From NCBI GenBank assembly GCA_016177155.1, contig JACOVU010000029.1:1-35407 (forward strand): a stretch of 35,407 bases of DNA, given 5' to 3'. The stretch is from Candidatus Omnitrophota bacterium. Lineage in GTDB: Bacteria; Omnitrophota; Omnitrophia; Omnitrophales; Danuiimicrobiaceae. The notes below the pieces were generated by a model. It had not been told where the DNA came from, did no database searches, and saw only the letters and a list, made by a program, of their open reading frames with translations. Below, piece by piece: positions 26,786 through 35,217 of the stretch. How positions within the stretch are numbered: position 1 is the first letter of the stretch; the number at the start of each line of letters is the position of its first letter. The translations under genes were made by a program, and so were the position numbers.

Positions 26786-28265
26786 TAAGACACAACGCAT
26801 CGATCAGTGCTTTTCCCTTATGAAGGGTTTCCCAATATTCGGCTTCGGGATCTGAATCGTAAACAATTCCAGCCCCTACCTGGAGATAACCCTTATTTTG
26901 ATACAAGATGAGACTGCGGATGACAATGTTCAGATCCATATCACCCTTAAAATCCAAGTATCCGATCGAACCGGTATACAAGTGACGCTTAAACGGTTCG
27001 AGTTCCTCAATAATTTCCATGGAGCGGATTTTGGGGCAACCCGTAATCGTTCCGCCCGGAAAAACGGCCCGCAGAAGATCGAACCGGTCATAACCTTTCT
27101 TAAGTTGGCCGACCACATTCGAAACAATATGAACCACGTGCGAATAAGGTTCAAGAGTCATGAGCTCACTCACCCGTACGCTGTGAGGTTTTGAAACGCG
27201 CCCCAGATCATTGCGTTCCAGATCCACCAGCATAATGTGTTCCGCCCGTTCCTTGGCACTCATGATTAAATCCCGACGCAACCTGCGCTCCATTTCAGGA
27301 TTTTCTCCGCGCGGTCTTGTCCCTGCAATGGGACGGGTCTCACATCGCTCGCCGTTGAGCTTGATCAAGCGTTCGGGTGAAACACTGGCAACCACAAGCG
27401 GACCAACTTTGAGGAAACTTGAAAAAGGAGAGGGATTAATGGTTCTCAGACGCTCATAAATGGCCTCTGGTTTGCCCTCATAATCGAAAGAAAACCGCTG
27501 GGATAGGTTCGCTTGGTAAATATCCCCTGCTTCAATATATTCCTTTGCCTTCAGGACCATTCGTTTGAAGGTTTGTTTCGAAGAGTCCGCTTTAAAATTG
27601 GAAATGTGGAAATTGTTAACAGTACCAGGTACGGCCGTGCCGGGTTCTACAGAAAAAGGGGACAGACTATAGTCTGTCCCCTTTTTCGCAACCGTACCTG
27701 GTACTGTCTGTTTTCCCATTTCTTCAACCGCGGCTTGTGCACGCTTGAAGGCTCGGTCAAATGAACCGTCTTTGGAGGGAATGAGATTGGCGACTAAGAA
27801 ATACTTCTTTTCCTTGTGGTCATAAACGAGGAGATCGCGCACGAAAAGAAGGGAAATCAAGTCTAACCGAAGGTCATCTTTCGCAAAATCAGGAAGGGCT
27901 TCAAACGCATGAGCAAGTTCATAACTCAAATATCCGACCGCCCCACCCGTAAAAAATGGCAGTTCATTCCATGTGTGACCTCGATAAGATGCAAACAGGG
28001 TTCTTAACTTTGAAACAATTCCTTCTACGTTTTTGGTTTTAAAAACGTGGAACGGTTTCCAACCGAAGTAAGAATACCGCGCTGTCTTTCCTTGATACCG
28101 AGTGCTATCCAGAAAAAAAGCGTTCTCAGAATGAATGAGTGCACCTTTCACCGTTGGCCATAGATCTTGTGCTGATCTGACCGTATGAACCAGTGGTACG
28201 GTAAATCCTTTTTCGTACCAGTGCTTCAACTTTTTGGGTGTGGTGGGCCAAGAAGAAACTGGCAT
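26778..28265 (-). CDS. pabB: Aminodeoxychorismate synthase component I
   Basis: IEAGDIYQANLSQRFSFDY, SPERLIKLNGERCETRPIAGTRPRG, HIMLVDLERNDLGRV, FPGGTITGCPKIRSMEIIEELE. Likely start MPVSSWPTTPKK at 28265. Confidence 0.93.
   Translation of the reverse strand: MPVSSWPTTPKKLKHWYEKGFTVPLVHTVRSAQDLWPTVKGALIHSENAFFLDSTRYQGKTARYSYFGWKPFHVFKTKNVEGIVSKLRTLFASYRGHTWNELPFFTGGAVGYLSYELAHAFEALPDFAKDDLRLDLISLLFVRDLLVYDHKEKKYFLVANLIPSKDGSFDRAFKRAQAAVEEMGKQTVPGTVAKKGTDYSLSPFSVEPGTAVPGTVNNFHISNFKADSSKQTFKRMVLKAKEYIEAGDIYQANLSQRFSFDYEGKPEAIYERLRTINPSPFSSFLKVGPLVVASVSPERLIKLNGERCETRPIAGTRPRGENPEMERRLRRDLIMSAKERAEHIMLVDLERNDLGRVSKPHSVRVSELMTLEPYSHVVHIVSNVVGQLKKGYDRFDLLRAVFPGGTITGCPKIRSMEIIEELEPFKRHLYTGSIGYLDFKGDMDLNIVIRSLILYQNKGYLQVGAGIVYDSDPEAEYWETLHKGKALIDALCLNV
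27619..27707. repeat. Compound nested palindrome inserted in frame in pabB
   Basis: Outer 16-bp inverted repeat ACAGTACCAGGTACGG (27619-27634)/CCGTACCTGGTACTGT (27692-27707). It encloses a 36-bp perfect palindrome GAAAAAGGGGACAGACTATAGTCTGTCCCCTTTTTC (27652-27687). Translated as TVPGTVAKKGTDYSLSPFSVEPGTAVPGTV. Confidence 0.92.
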
Positions 28266-28266
28266 C

Positions 28267-29553
28267 TCAATGATGATACATGAGAAGGCCGCTTGGAAAT
28301 TTAGGATAAAAATAGGTAGACTTTTGCGGCATAAGTTCGCCCGATTCACAAATGTCTTTGATCGTCTGACAATTCACGGGTCGAATGATAAAAGCACAGA
28401 GCGCTTCTTTGGACACCACCTTCTCAAACGCTTCGCCCACCGAAGGCGTATAAAACACGTTCCATTCAAGTTTTGACTCCGTAATTCCCAAAATAGGCTC
28501 GAGGATGAGATAAGAAACGAGAGTCATATCGAGCTCGTACCAAAGCGCGGGTTTCCCCGTGGGCATCGATTGGCGTGCAGTTGTATTGTCTTTCAACTCA
28601 AGTAAATAACATTCATGCTCGGAAAGTACAAGGCCGAAGCCTTCGGTAATCGCCCCCTCTGAGACTTTCTCCAAAACCGACCGTGAAACGGAATGTAAAA
28701 TGAAGTGTTTCTTGAGTGCTTCCAGGAAAATTTCCCGCTCAATCGGAACAGCATTGTACACCACCCGGTGAATCGGAAGGATGAGAAGCCCGGGATCGGT
28801 AAAGCGAACGAATGTCGTAAGCACATAATTCCAATTCGGGTCTTCCCCGCCTCCGCCTTTTCCATTCATTTCTTCAGCATACTGAAGGGCCGTTGAATAA
28901 CGGTGATGACCATCTGCGATGAAAATCCGTTTCCGATCAAAAACATCCTGAATTTGTTTCACCATATCCGACTCTTGAATGAACCACAACCGATGATGCG
29001 TCGTTTGCTCATCCGTAAAATCGAAAAGTGGCTTTCCCAATTCAAGCTTCACTTTAAGCTGATCCAATAGGTTTGAAGTGTCTTCATAAATGGTAAAAAC
29101 AGGTGAGAAATTCGTTTGAGTGGCTCTCAACAGTTTCCCGCGATCCACTTTGGGTGAAGCATGCGTCTTTTCATGAGGGAATACGACTTTACGTTCAAAA
29201 GGTTCTAGCTTCAAGAGTCCAAATAAAGCGAGACGCGATAGTTTCTTTGGCGAAAACGGATGATCATAAGACACTTCATAAAGGTAAAATCCTGGGTTTT
29301 GTTCCGTCACGAGGACATTTTTCCTGCGCCATTCATCCAAATATTTTCGGGCGTGAAGATAACGTTCCTTTTTTTCGATATCCGCTTTGCTGGCTTGTCC
29401 GAGTTCAAGACGGATCACATTATACGGATCGCGCTCGCGAAGCTCGGCCTCATCATCTTTTGAGATCACATCGTAAGGTGGCGCAACGACGCGTTCCATT
29501 GCAACTTGAGTGGGATCATACCGAAGAGCGCGGAAGGGTTTGACTGTGGCCAT
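28267..29553 (-). CDS. DUF1015 family protein
   Basis: VKPFRALRYDPTQVAMERVVAPPYDVISKDDEAELRERDPYNVIRLELG, IFIADGHHRYSTALQYAEE: hallmark DUF1015 motifs. Confidence 0.92.
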   Translation of the reverse strand: MATVKPFRALRYDPTQVAMERVVAPPYDVISKDDEAELRERDPYNVIRLELGQASKADIEKKERYLHARKYLDEWRRKNVLVTEQNPGFYLYEVSYDHPFSPKKLSRLALFGLLKLEPFERKVVFPHEKTHASPKVDRGKLLRATQTNFSPVFTIYEDTSNLLDQLKVKLELGKPLFDFTDEQTTHHRLWFIQESDMVKQIQDVFDRKRIFIADGHHRYSTALQYAEEMNGKGGGGEDPNWNYVLTTFVRFTDPGLLILPIHRVVYNAVPIEREIFLEALKKHFILHSVSRSVLEKVSEGAITEGFGLVLSEHECYLLELKDNTTARQSMPTGKPALWYELDMTLVSYLILEPILGITESKLEWNVFYTPSVGEAFEKVVSKEALCAFIIRPVNCQTIKDICESGELMPQKSTYFYPKFPSGLLMYHH

Positions 29554-29563
29554 AGAAAAAATG

Positions 29564-29884
29564 TTACCGTACTTGAGCGCCTGAAGGAACGTCGCGCTCA
29601 GGAATTATCAAAGTCAACATCGTATCATTACTGGCTGCAAGAAGCATTCCGTTAGACTCAACGCCACGGATGACGGCAGGCTCTAAATTGTTGACCACGA
29701 CGACTTTTTTACCGACTAATTGTTCCGGTTGATAATGTAGGCGAATACCCGCCACAATCTGCTTCTCTACCTCCCCTACCCGAATTTTGAGCACATAAAG
29801 CCGATCGGCATTGGGATGCGGGTTCACCTCTAAAATCTCAGCGACTCGAAAGTCTAAATTCTGAAAGTCCTTTATGGAAACCAT
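29564..29884 (-). CDS. tRNA-binding (OB-fold) domain protein, MetG C-terminal/CsaA-like
   Basis: MVSIKDFQNLDFRVAEILEVNPHPNADRLYVLKIRVGEVEKQIVAGIRLHYQPEQLVGKKVVVVNNLEPAVIRGVESNGMLLAAS. Confidence 0.92.
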   Translation of the reverse strand: MVSIKDFQNLDFRVAEILEVNPHPNADRLYVLKIRVGEVEKQIVAGIRLHYQPEQLVGKKVVVVNNLEPAVIRGVESNGMLLAASNDTMLTLIIPERDVPSGAQVR

Positions 29885-29985
29885 GCCACACCTCTTAAAT
29901 TTGCGCATTGTAACATAAATCCCCTCATAGGGGAAAATGAATCCAAGTGATTACTGGGAAGGAGGATACAGATATGGGATTTTGC

Positions 29986-30013
29986 TTGATCTTGGCTGGG
30001 AAACTGCTATAAT
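29986..30013 (+). promoter_or_regulatory. Candidate sigma70-type promoter for inositol-phosphate synthase
   Basis: TTGATC (29986-29991), 16-bp spacer, TATAAT (30008-30013). The -10 runs directly into the family II repeat. Confidence 0.5.
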
Positions 30014-30113
30014 CCCACCACTTGTTTGACAAGAACGCGATTTATGAACAAGCGCGTTCTTGTGTCTCTTCGAGATTTCACCCCGCACGGGATGAACAAA
30101 CAGGTGGTGGGAT
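30012..30113. repeat. Cloverleaf-type nested palindromic element (family II, copy B, inverted relative to copy A)
   Basis: Outer stem ATCCCACCACTTGTTTG (30012-30028)/CAAACAGGTGGTGGGAT (30097-30113), 17 bp with one wobble. Inside: ACAAGAACGCG...CGCGTTCTTGT (30029-30063), mini-hairpin TCTC-ttc-GAGA (30065-30075), TTCACCCCG..CGGGATGAA (30077-30096). Confidence 0.85.
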
Positions 30114-30180
30114 AATTCGGCTCTATTCGTTACCACACACTTCTAGAATCAATCTTCTGAAACAAAAAGGGAGTGCACTT

Positions 30181-31281
30181 TTGAGTAAGATTAAAATCGC
30201 CGTTGCTGGCGTCGGCAATTGCGCCGCCTCGCTCATTCAAGGAATCGAGTACTACAAAAAGAACGGAAAAGCAAAACAAGACACCCAAGGGTTAATGAAT
30301 TACGACTTGGGGGGTTACCTACCTGAAGATATCGAGGTCGTCGCCGCTTTCGATATCGATAAACGCAAAGTCGGCGAACGTTTTGATGTTGCGCTCAATG
30401 CAAAACCCAACTGCGTCATGGTCCTTTACAATCATCTGCCCAAAAGTAAGGTGATCGTGCAAATGGGCCACGTTTTAGACGGTGTTTCCGAACACATGGC
30501 TGAGTATCCAGATGACCGTACCTTCCTTGTCGCAAACAAGAAACCCTCTAATGTGGAACAAATCATCCGCGACAGCGGCGCTGAAATCCTTTTAAATTAT
30601 TTGCCTGTTGGCTCTGAAGAAGCGACGAAGTTTTACGCGGAAACTTGCCTCAAGACAGGAGTCAGCTTCATCAACTGTATGCCGGTTTTTATCGTCTCGA
30701 ACCCCCAGTGGGCCAAGCGTTTTGAAGACAAGCGAATCCCTTGTGTCGGAGATGACATTAAAGCGCAGATCGGTGCGACCATTACCCACCGAACGCTCGC
30801 TAAGTTGTTTATAGATCGGGGTGTCAAAATTGACAGAACTTATCAGCTCAACACGGGTGGCAATACGGATTTCCTGAATATGCTTAACCGCAACCGCCTA
30901 AAATCTAAAAAAATCTCAAAAACGGCAGCCGTACAAAGTCAACTCGACGTTCCCCTTGAGGAAGATAACATCCACATTGGCCCTTCGGATTACGTTCCGT
31001 GGCAAAATGACAATAAGGTCTGCTACTTAAGAATTGAAGGCCGAGGATTTGCAGGATTCCCCGTCACTTTGGAATGCAGGCTGTCTGTGGAAGACTCTCC
31101 GAATAGTGCCGGCGTCGCCATTGATGCCATCCGCTGCTGCAGGCTTGCGCGTGACCGTAAGATCGGTGGTCCGCTCATTTCCATTGCAGCTTACTCGATG
31201 AAACATCCTCCCAAACAAATCCATGACACGGAAGCCAAAGAACTCGTCCGGAAGTTTATTCAGGGCACTTGCCAGCGGTAA
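30181..31281 (+). CDS. ino1: Inositol-1-phosphate (myo-inositol-3-phosphate) synthase
   Basis: Likely TTG start at 30181 preceded by GGGAG; SKIKIAVAGVGNCAASLIQGIEYYKKNG, GDDIKAQIGATITHRTLAKLF, YQLNTGGNTDFLNML, SDYVPWQNDNKVCYLRIEGRGFAG. Confidence 0.93.
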   Translation: MSKIKIAVAGVGNCAASLIQGIEYYKKNGKAKQDTQGLMNYDLGGYLPEDIEVVAAFDIDKRKVGERFDVALNAKPNCVMVLYNHLPKSKVIVQMGHVLDGVSEHMAEYPDDRTFLVANKKPSNVEQIIRDSGAEILLNYLPVGSEEATKFYAETCLKTGVSFINCMPVFIVSNPQWAKRFEDKRIPCVGDDIKAQIGATITHRTLAKLFIDRGVKIDRTYQLNTGGNTDFLNMLNRNRLKSKKISKTAAVQSQLDVPLEEDNIHIGPSDYVPWQNDNKVCYLRIEGRGFAGFPVTLECRLSVEDSPNSAGVAIDAIRCCRLARDRKIGGPLISIAAYSMKHPPKQIHDTEAKELVRKFIQGTCQR

Positions 31282-31282
31282 G

Positions 31283-31386
31283 CCCCGTTAGAAACACTTT
31301 CGTCGCAATAATAATAGAATATTCAAAGAGAGCACTGTGTCTAAATTGAGATCTTCGTGGAATTGCGCACCGGCTTTCTAACGGGG
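31283..31386. repeat. CCCCGTTAGAAA / TTTCTAACGGGG inverted-repeat element
   Basis: 12-bp perfect arms at 31283-31294 and 31375-31386, 80-nt spacer, located exactly between the convergent genes ino1 (stop 31279-31281) and pdaD (stop 31393). Confidence 0.75.
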
Positions 31387-31392
31387 TAAGAA

Positions 31393-31938
31393 TTAAACAA
31401 TAAAGATACAGGCTGCAACGACAGATGTCCAGCGGCCGTCTTTGTCCCCTTCGGCACTTTGCGTAATGGCAGTGGTACGAACGATCTCTCCTGAAATCTG
31501 CCACGTCTCGCGTTTGGCATCGTAGTCCGAATCAGGATCAAATTTCACTCCCGAAATCGTCGCTAACATTTCAGCCGCAAGATCTTCGGCGTAATCATTT
31601 GTCTTTCGTTCTGTCCACCCAAACGCATGATGCTCGGAAAGATAACCATGCTTGCTTGGATTCTTAGGCATCGCCACGCCGATCGAGGTGGAAATGAGAC
31701 GGTTAGGTTCATTGGTTGCATTGTCACTCATGACGCAATAAACAATTTGCCCGGGCGTCAGATACTTCAAGCCAACTTCTTTGGGAATCAGCTTGCAATA
31801 GGGCGGGAAAATACTCGAAACCTTCACCAAATTGTAATAAGCGATGTCGGCATTCCGAAGCGCAAGCTCAAAACTCGTCAGCTTTTCGCGGTGAACGCCA
31901 ACACCTTTCGTCATAAAGCATTTTTTAGGTAATATCAT
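31393..31938 (-). CDS. pdaD: Pyruvoyl-dependent arginine decarboxylase (PvlArgDC)
   Basis: NLVKVSSIFPPYCKLIPKEVG (SS self-cleavage motif), AIGVAMPKN-like IGVAMPKNPSKHGYLSEHHAFGWTERKTNDYAEDLAAEMLA. Start could be MTKGVG at 31914. Confidence 0.93.
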   Translation of the reverse strand: MILPKKCFMTKGVGVHREKLTSFELALRNADIAYYNLVKVSSIFPPYCKLIPKEVGLKYLTPGQIVYCVMSDNATNEPNRLISTSIGVAMPKNPSKHGYLSEHHAFGWTERKTNDYAEDLAAEMLATISGVKFDPDSDYDAKRETWQISGEIVRTTAITQSAEGDKDGRWTSVVAACIFIV

Positions 31939-32010
31939 GATTAAGAAACTGTATCAAAAATTGGCAATGGCTTCAACCCCTTAGGTTAATTGTCAGGATG
32001 ACACTTCGTG

Positions 32011-32727
32011 TCACATTCTCAAGATGTTCCTCGCGTTCCCGCTGAAAACAGGCTCGCGCTTGGAGGATGGAAGTAAATATTCAAACTTTTTGATCTCGAG
32101 CCCCAAGTGGGAATAGGGAATGTCAGAAGCAAATACCACTTTATGCGCTCCCACTTCCCGAAGGATTTGCCCGGTTCGGTAGTAAGAAAGTGTAGAGGTA
32201 TCTAAATAAACGTTTTTAAGCTCTTTCGCGATCTCGATCGCCTCTCGAAATAAATCTTTCCCCGAATGAGCCAGTACAAAAAAAGTCCTGGGATAAGCTT
32301 TAAAAATATGATGCCACTCGCTTGGGTGGCAATTGGGTTCGTGGCCCGTATGGAGTACTACCGCTAATCGCTTTTGGTCAATCGCTTCAAAAAGAGGTTT
32401 CGCTAGGTGGGCATTGAACCGATCCGAACGCGGATGAAGTTTGACCGCCCGAAAGCCTAAGCGGACGGCGTGGTCAATCTCTTCAAAAGAAGCTTTCTTC
32501 TCATTGGGATTAAGTCTGGCGCACCCGATCAAACTCCGCTCGCGTTCAATCACTCGGGCAATCTTCCGGTTCATCCGAGCATAAGCAGGACCGGGACTTG
32601 CTTCATCAATCGGAAATATAACGCTCTTTGCAACCCCAAAACGCCTCATCACGTTCAGCATATCAGAAAGCGTTTGGCGTGCGCCATCGCGTGAATGGCC
32701 CAAGTGGGTGTGGAAATCGATGATCAT
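32011..32727 (-). CDS. Amidohydrolase-family (TIM-barrel) metal-dependent hydrolase
   Basis: MIIDFHTHLGHSRDG, AVKLHPRSDRFNA, VVLHTGHEPNCHPSEW, VYLDTSTLSYYR, KVVFASDIPYSHLGLEIKK. Confidence 0.88.
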   Translation of the reverse strand: MIIDFHTHLGHSRDGARQTLSDMLNVMRRFGVAKSVIFPIDEASPGPAYARMNRKIARVIERERSLIGCARLNPNEKKASFEEIDHAVRLGFRAVKLHPRSDRFNAHLAKPLFEAIDQKRLAVVLHTGHEPNCHPSEWHHIFKAYPRTFFVLAHSGKDLFREAIEIAKELKNVYLDTSTLSYYRTGQILREVGAHKVVFASDIPYSHLGLEIKKFEYLLPSSKREPVFSGNARNILRM

Positions 32728-32774
32728 CCCCCACCACTTTTCAGGTTGATAGATTCAAGAAAGTGGTGGGGGAT
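32726..32774. repeat. Inverted-repeat element (family I, copy 3) from stop codon to start codon
   Basis: ATCCCCCACCACTTTT (32726-32741) ... GAAAGTGGTGGGGGAT (32759-32774). Overlaps the TGA stop (32774-32776) and the ATG start (32725-32727). Confidence 0.9.
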
Positions 32775-34150
32775 CATCGATTGATTTCAGACTCGCAGGC
32801 AACAGTCGGCACGAGGCCGCCGCCGCGGGAAACATTCACCACAGTTTCATCACTTAAACGGGAAAGGCTCCCCGCGTAAGCTCCATTGAATACAAAACAG
32901 CCCGTATTTACCTTCTTAGCTACGAATTCGATTTTATGGTTCACAATGGTAGGAACAGTCATCACCGGGGGGCTCACAAATTCCTGAACGACCCAATTGG
33001 ATTTAATCGCTTTATCGATCGTGTGATTCCATTCATCATCCCGCGTCTCAGGACCGATCGTTACTTCTTTGCCGCCGTATCCTTCGGCCGGTTTGAGCAC
33101 GAGGGATTCTTTTTCATCTTTGAGAAAATCAACAAAATAAATCTTTTTGCCGCCATAAAAACGGTCGGCGTCAATCATCCGTCTTGTCCAAAGAACGTGT
33201 TGTTGTTTCGTTTCATTTTCCTTTGCCGAAAATAGGTGGTCATAACCAGGATTTGTGAGAATGGAAAGAATCGCTTTGGAAGCCGCCAGGCGCGAACGCA
33301 AGGGATTCACCACACAAACCGCACGATCTTTGTATGCACGAACCAAATCGTTCACCTCACGAAGCTTCTCCAAAAGCTCATTGAAAATCACCCGCCGATA
33401 AAGAAGGTCGATCCTGAAATTGCCGTGATAAAGCTTACCCGATTTATAACGAAGCTCGCGGGGATCTGCAATGGTGGTTTTGTATCCTTTGCTTTCAAAA
33501 AAGGATTTTAAAATATCAAATTCAGGTCTCGTGCGGACAGTTTTCCAATCCACAATGGCAATTTGAGGCGTTTCGACACCCCCAAAATCCTCATAAATAC
33601 TCAGAAGAGCGTCCAAAAGCTTTTGACTTCTCATCTCTCGCTGAACATGAATTTCATCAAAAAAATCGGTGAGTTCCTTCGACTCAAAAAAGAGTTGTTC
33701 CAGCGTATCCGTATATCCCATCCCCGCGGGGGAATCGCAATTGAGCTCCATAAATTTGAGCGTTTCGCCCTCAAGCGTACAATCAAACCGGGCGAGTACC
33801 ACAACACGGGCATAACCAGGATCGATTCGAACGAGTTCCTCGGCTTCTTGTGACAGCGAAAAACAATCTTTCAAAATGGGATCGTTGTGGAGATAAAGAT
33901 CAGCGAGACGATCGACCATACGGGCCAAATGATCTGAGGCAGCATGAATCAAACGCGTTTGCTTGGCCGTGATGAAATGAGGTTTGAAAAAAGTGGGAAT
34001 CGTAAAACGTCCAAACTTGACAAGACTATGGTGGAGCTGATCCTCAAAACGACGGATTGCTTCCGCCAGTACTTTTTCATTCGAAAGCACATACTGTTCG
34101 AACGCATGATCAGTATTTCGCGTATAATCAATGGATGTGCGCTGAACCAT
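32774..34150 (-). CDS. Circularly permuted ATP-grasp / glutathionylspermidine-synthase-like protein
   Basis: [69 protein letters not shown]; likely start [12 protein letters not shown] at 34150. Confidence 0.82.
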   Translation of the reverse strand: MVQRTSIDYTRNTDHAFEQYVLSNEKVLAEAIRRFEDQLHHSLVKFGRFTIPTFFKPHFITAKQTRLIHAASDHLARMVDRLADLYLHNDPILKDCFSLSQEAEELVRIDPGYARVVVLARFDCTLEGETLKFMELNCDSPAGMGYTDTLEQLFFESKELTDFFDEIHVQREMRSQKLLDALLSIYEDFGGVETPQIAIVDWKTVRTRPEFDILKSFFESKGYKTTIADPRELRYKSGKLYHGNFRIDLLYRRVIFNELLEKLREVNDLVRAYKDRAVCVVNPLRSRLAASKAILSILTNPGYDHLFSAKENETKQQHVLWTRRMIDADRFYGGKKIYFVDFLKDEKESLVLKPAEGYGGKEVTIGPETRDDEWNHTIDKAIKSNWVVQEFVSPPVMTVPTIVNHKIEFVAKKVNTGCFVFNGAYAGSLSRLSDETVVNVSRGGGLVPTVACESEINR

Positions 34151-35003
34151 ATACCGCCTCGCCAATCTCTGCTGGACTTTCTACCACGGTAACCCCCGCT
34201 GCTCTAAGTGCTTTCATTTTTTCTGGTGCTCGCCCCATGCCTCCCGAAATAATTGCACCCGCATGACCCATTCGTTTTCCCTTCGGAGCGGTCCGGCCTG
34301 CTATAAATGCAATCACCGGTTTTTTCATCTTTTTTTTAACAAATTCGGCCGCTTTCTCTTCAGCATTACCACCAATTTCACCAATGAGAACTACCGCTTC
34401 GGTTGCGGGATCTTCTTCAAAAAGCTCAAAACAATCTATGAAATTAGTTCCTAGGATCGGATCGCCGCCGATCCCAATCACCGTAGACTGCCCAATTCCG
34501 CGGGCCGTCATCTGCCAAACTGCCTCATACGTCAACGTTCCGCTTCTGGAAACCACACCGACCACGCCAGGCTTATGAATGTAACCTGGCATAATGCCGA
34601 CTTTCGCAGCTTCTGGTGTGATTATACCTGGGCAATTTGGACCGATCAAGCGAGCCCCTTTATTTTTGAGGTATTTTTTCACGCGTACCATATCCAAAAT
34701 GGGGATTCCCTCCGTAATGCAAACAATAATCCGAATTCCGCTGTCCGCAGCTTCCACCACTGCATCCTTAGCAAATTGAGCAGGGACATAGATGACGCTC
34801 GCGTTTGCGCCCGTAGCCTGAACGGCTTCGCGCATCGTATTAAAGACAGGAACTCCTTCGCACGTTTGCCCGCCCTTTCCAGGCGTTACACCCCCCACAA
34901 TCTTTGTGCCATACGCGAGCATCTGCTTGGCGTGAAACGAACCGTGCGAGCCCGTAATTCCCTGCACAATTACTTTCGTATTTCGATCTACTAATATCGC
35001 CAT
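34128..35003 (-). CDS. sucD: Succinyl-CoA synthetase (ADP-forming) alpha subunit
   Basis: [99 protein letters not shown]. Confidence 0.97.
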   Translation of the reverse strand: MAILVDRNTKVIVQGITGSHGSFHAKQMLAYGTKIVGGVTPGKGGQTCEGVPVFNTMREAVQATGANASVIYVPAQFAKDAVVEAADSGIRIIVCITEGIPILDMVRVKKYLKNKGARLIGPNCPGIITPEAAKVGIMPGYIHKPGVVGVVSRSGTLTYEAVWQMTARGIGQSTVIGIGGDPILGTNFIDCFELFEEDPATEAVVLIGEIGGNAEEKAAEFVKKKMKKPVIAFIAGRTAPKGKRMGHAGAIISGGMGRAPEKMKALRAAGVTVVESPAEIGEAVYGSAHIH

Positions 35004-35036
35004 CTTATACCCTTCCTTCAAACGCTAATGAAAAGT

Positions 35037-35169
35037 CAGACCCTTCTCTTCGCTTCCCTGCGCTTGCCGATTTTAGGCCGTTCGCCTAAGCGAAAATCGG
35101 CGTGCTCGGCCTACAAGAAAGAGATCGGTCCACGATCTCTTTCTTGTAAAGGCACTCCGAGAAGGTCTG
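35037..35169. repeat. Complex nested palindrome (sucD-proximal) in the sucC-sucD gap
   Basis: Outer CAGACC(c)TTCTC (35037-35048)/GAGAAGGTCTG (35159-35169). Inside: GCCGATTTTAGGC-cgttc-GCCTA(agcg)AAAATCGGC (35066-35101) and a 16-bp hairpin TACAAGAAAGAGATCG-gtcca-CGATCTCTTTCTTGTA (35112-35148). Confidence 0.85.
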
Positions 35170-35217
35170 CCCTTTCCAACAAATCCAAATAAATACGGGT
35201 GACAAAAGCTTGACGGA

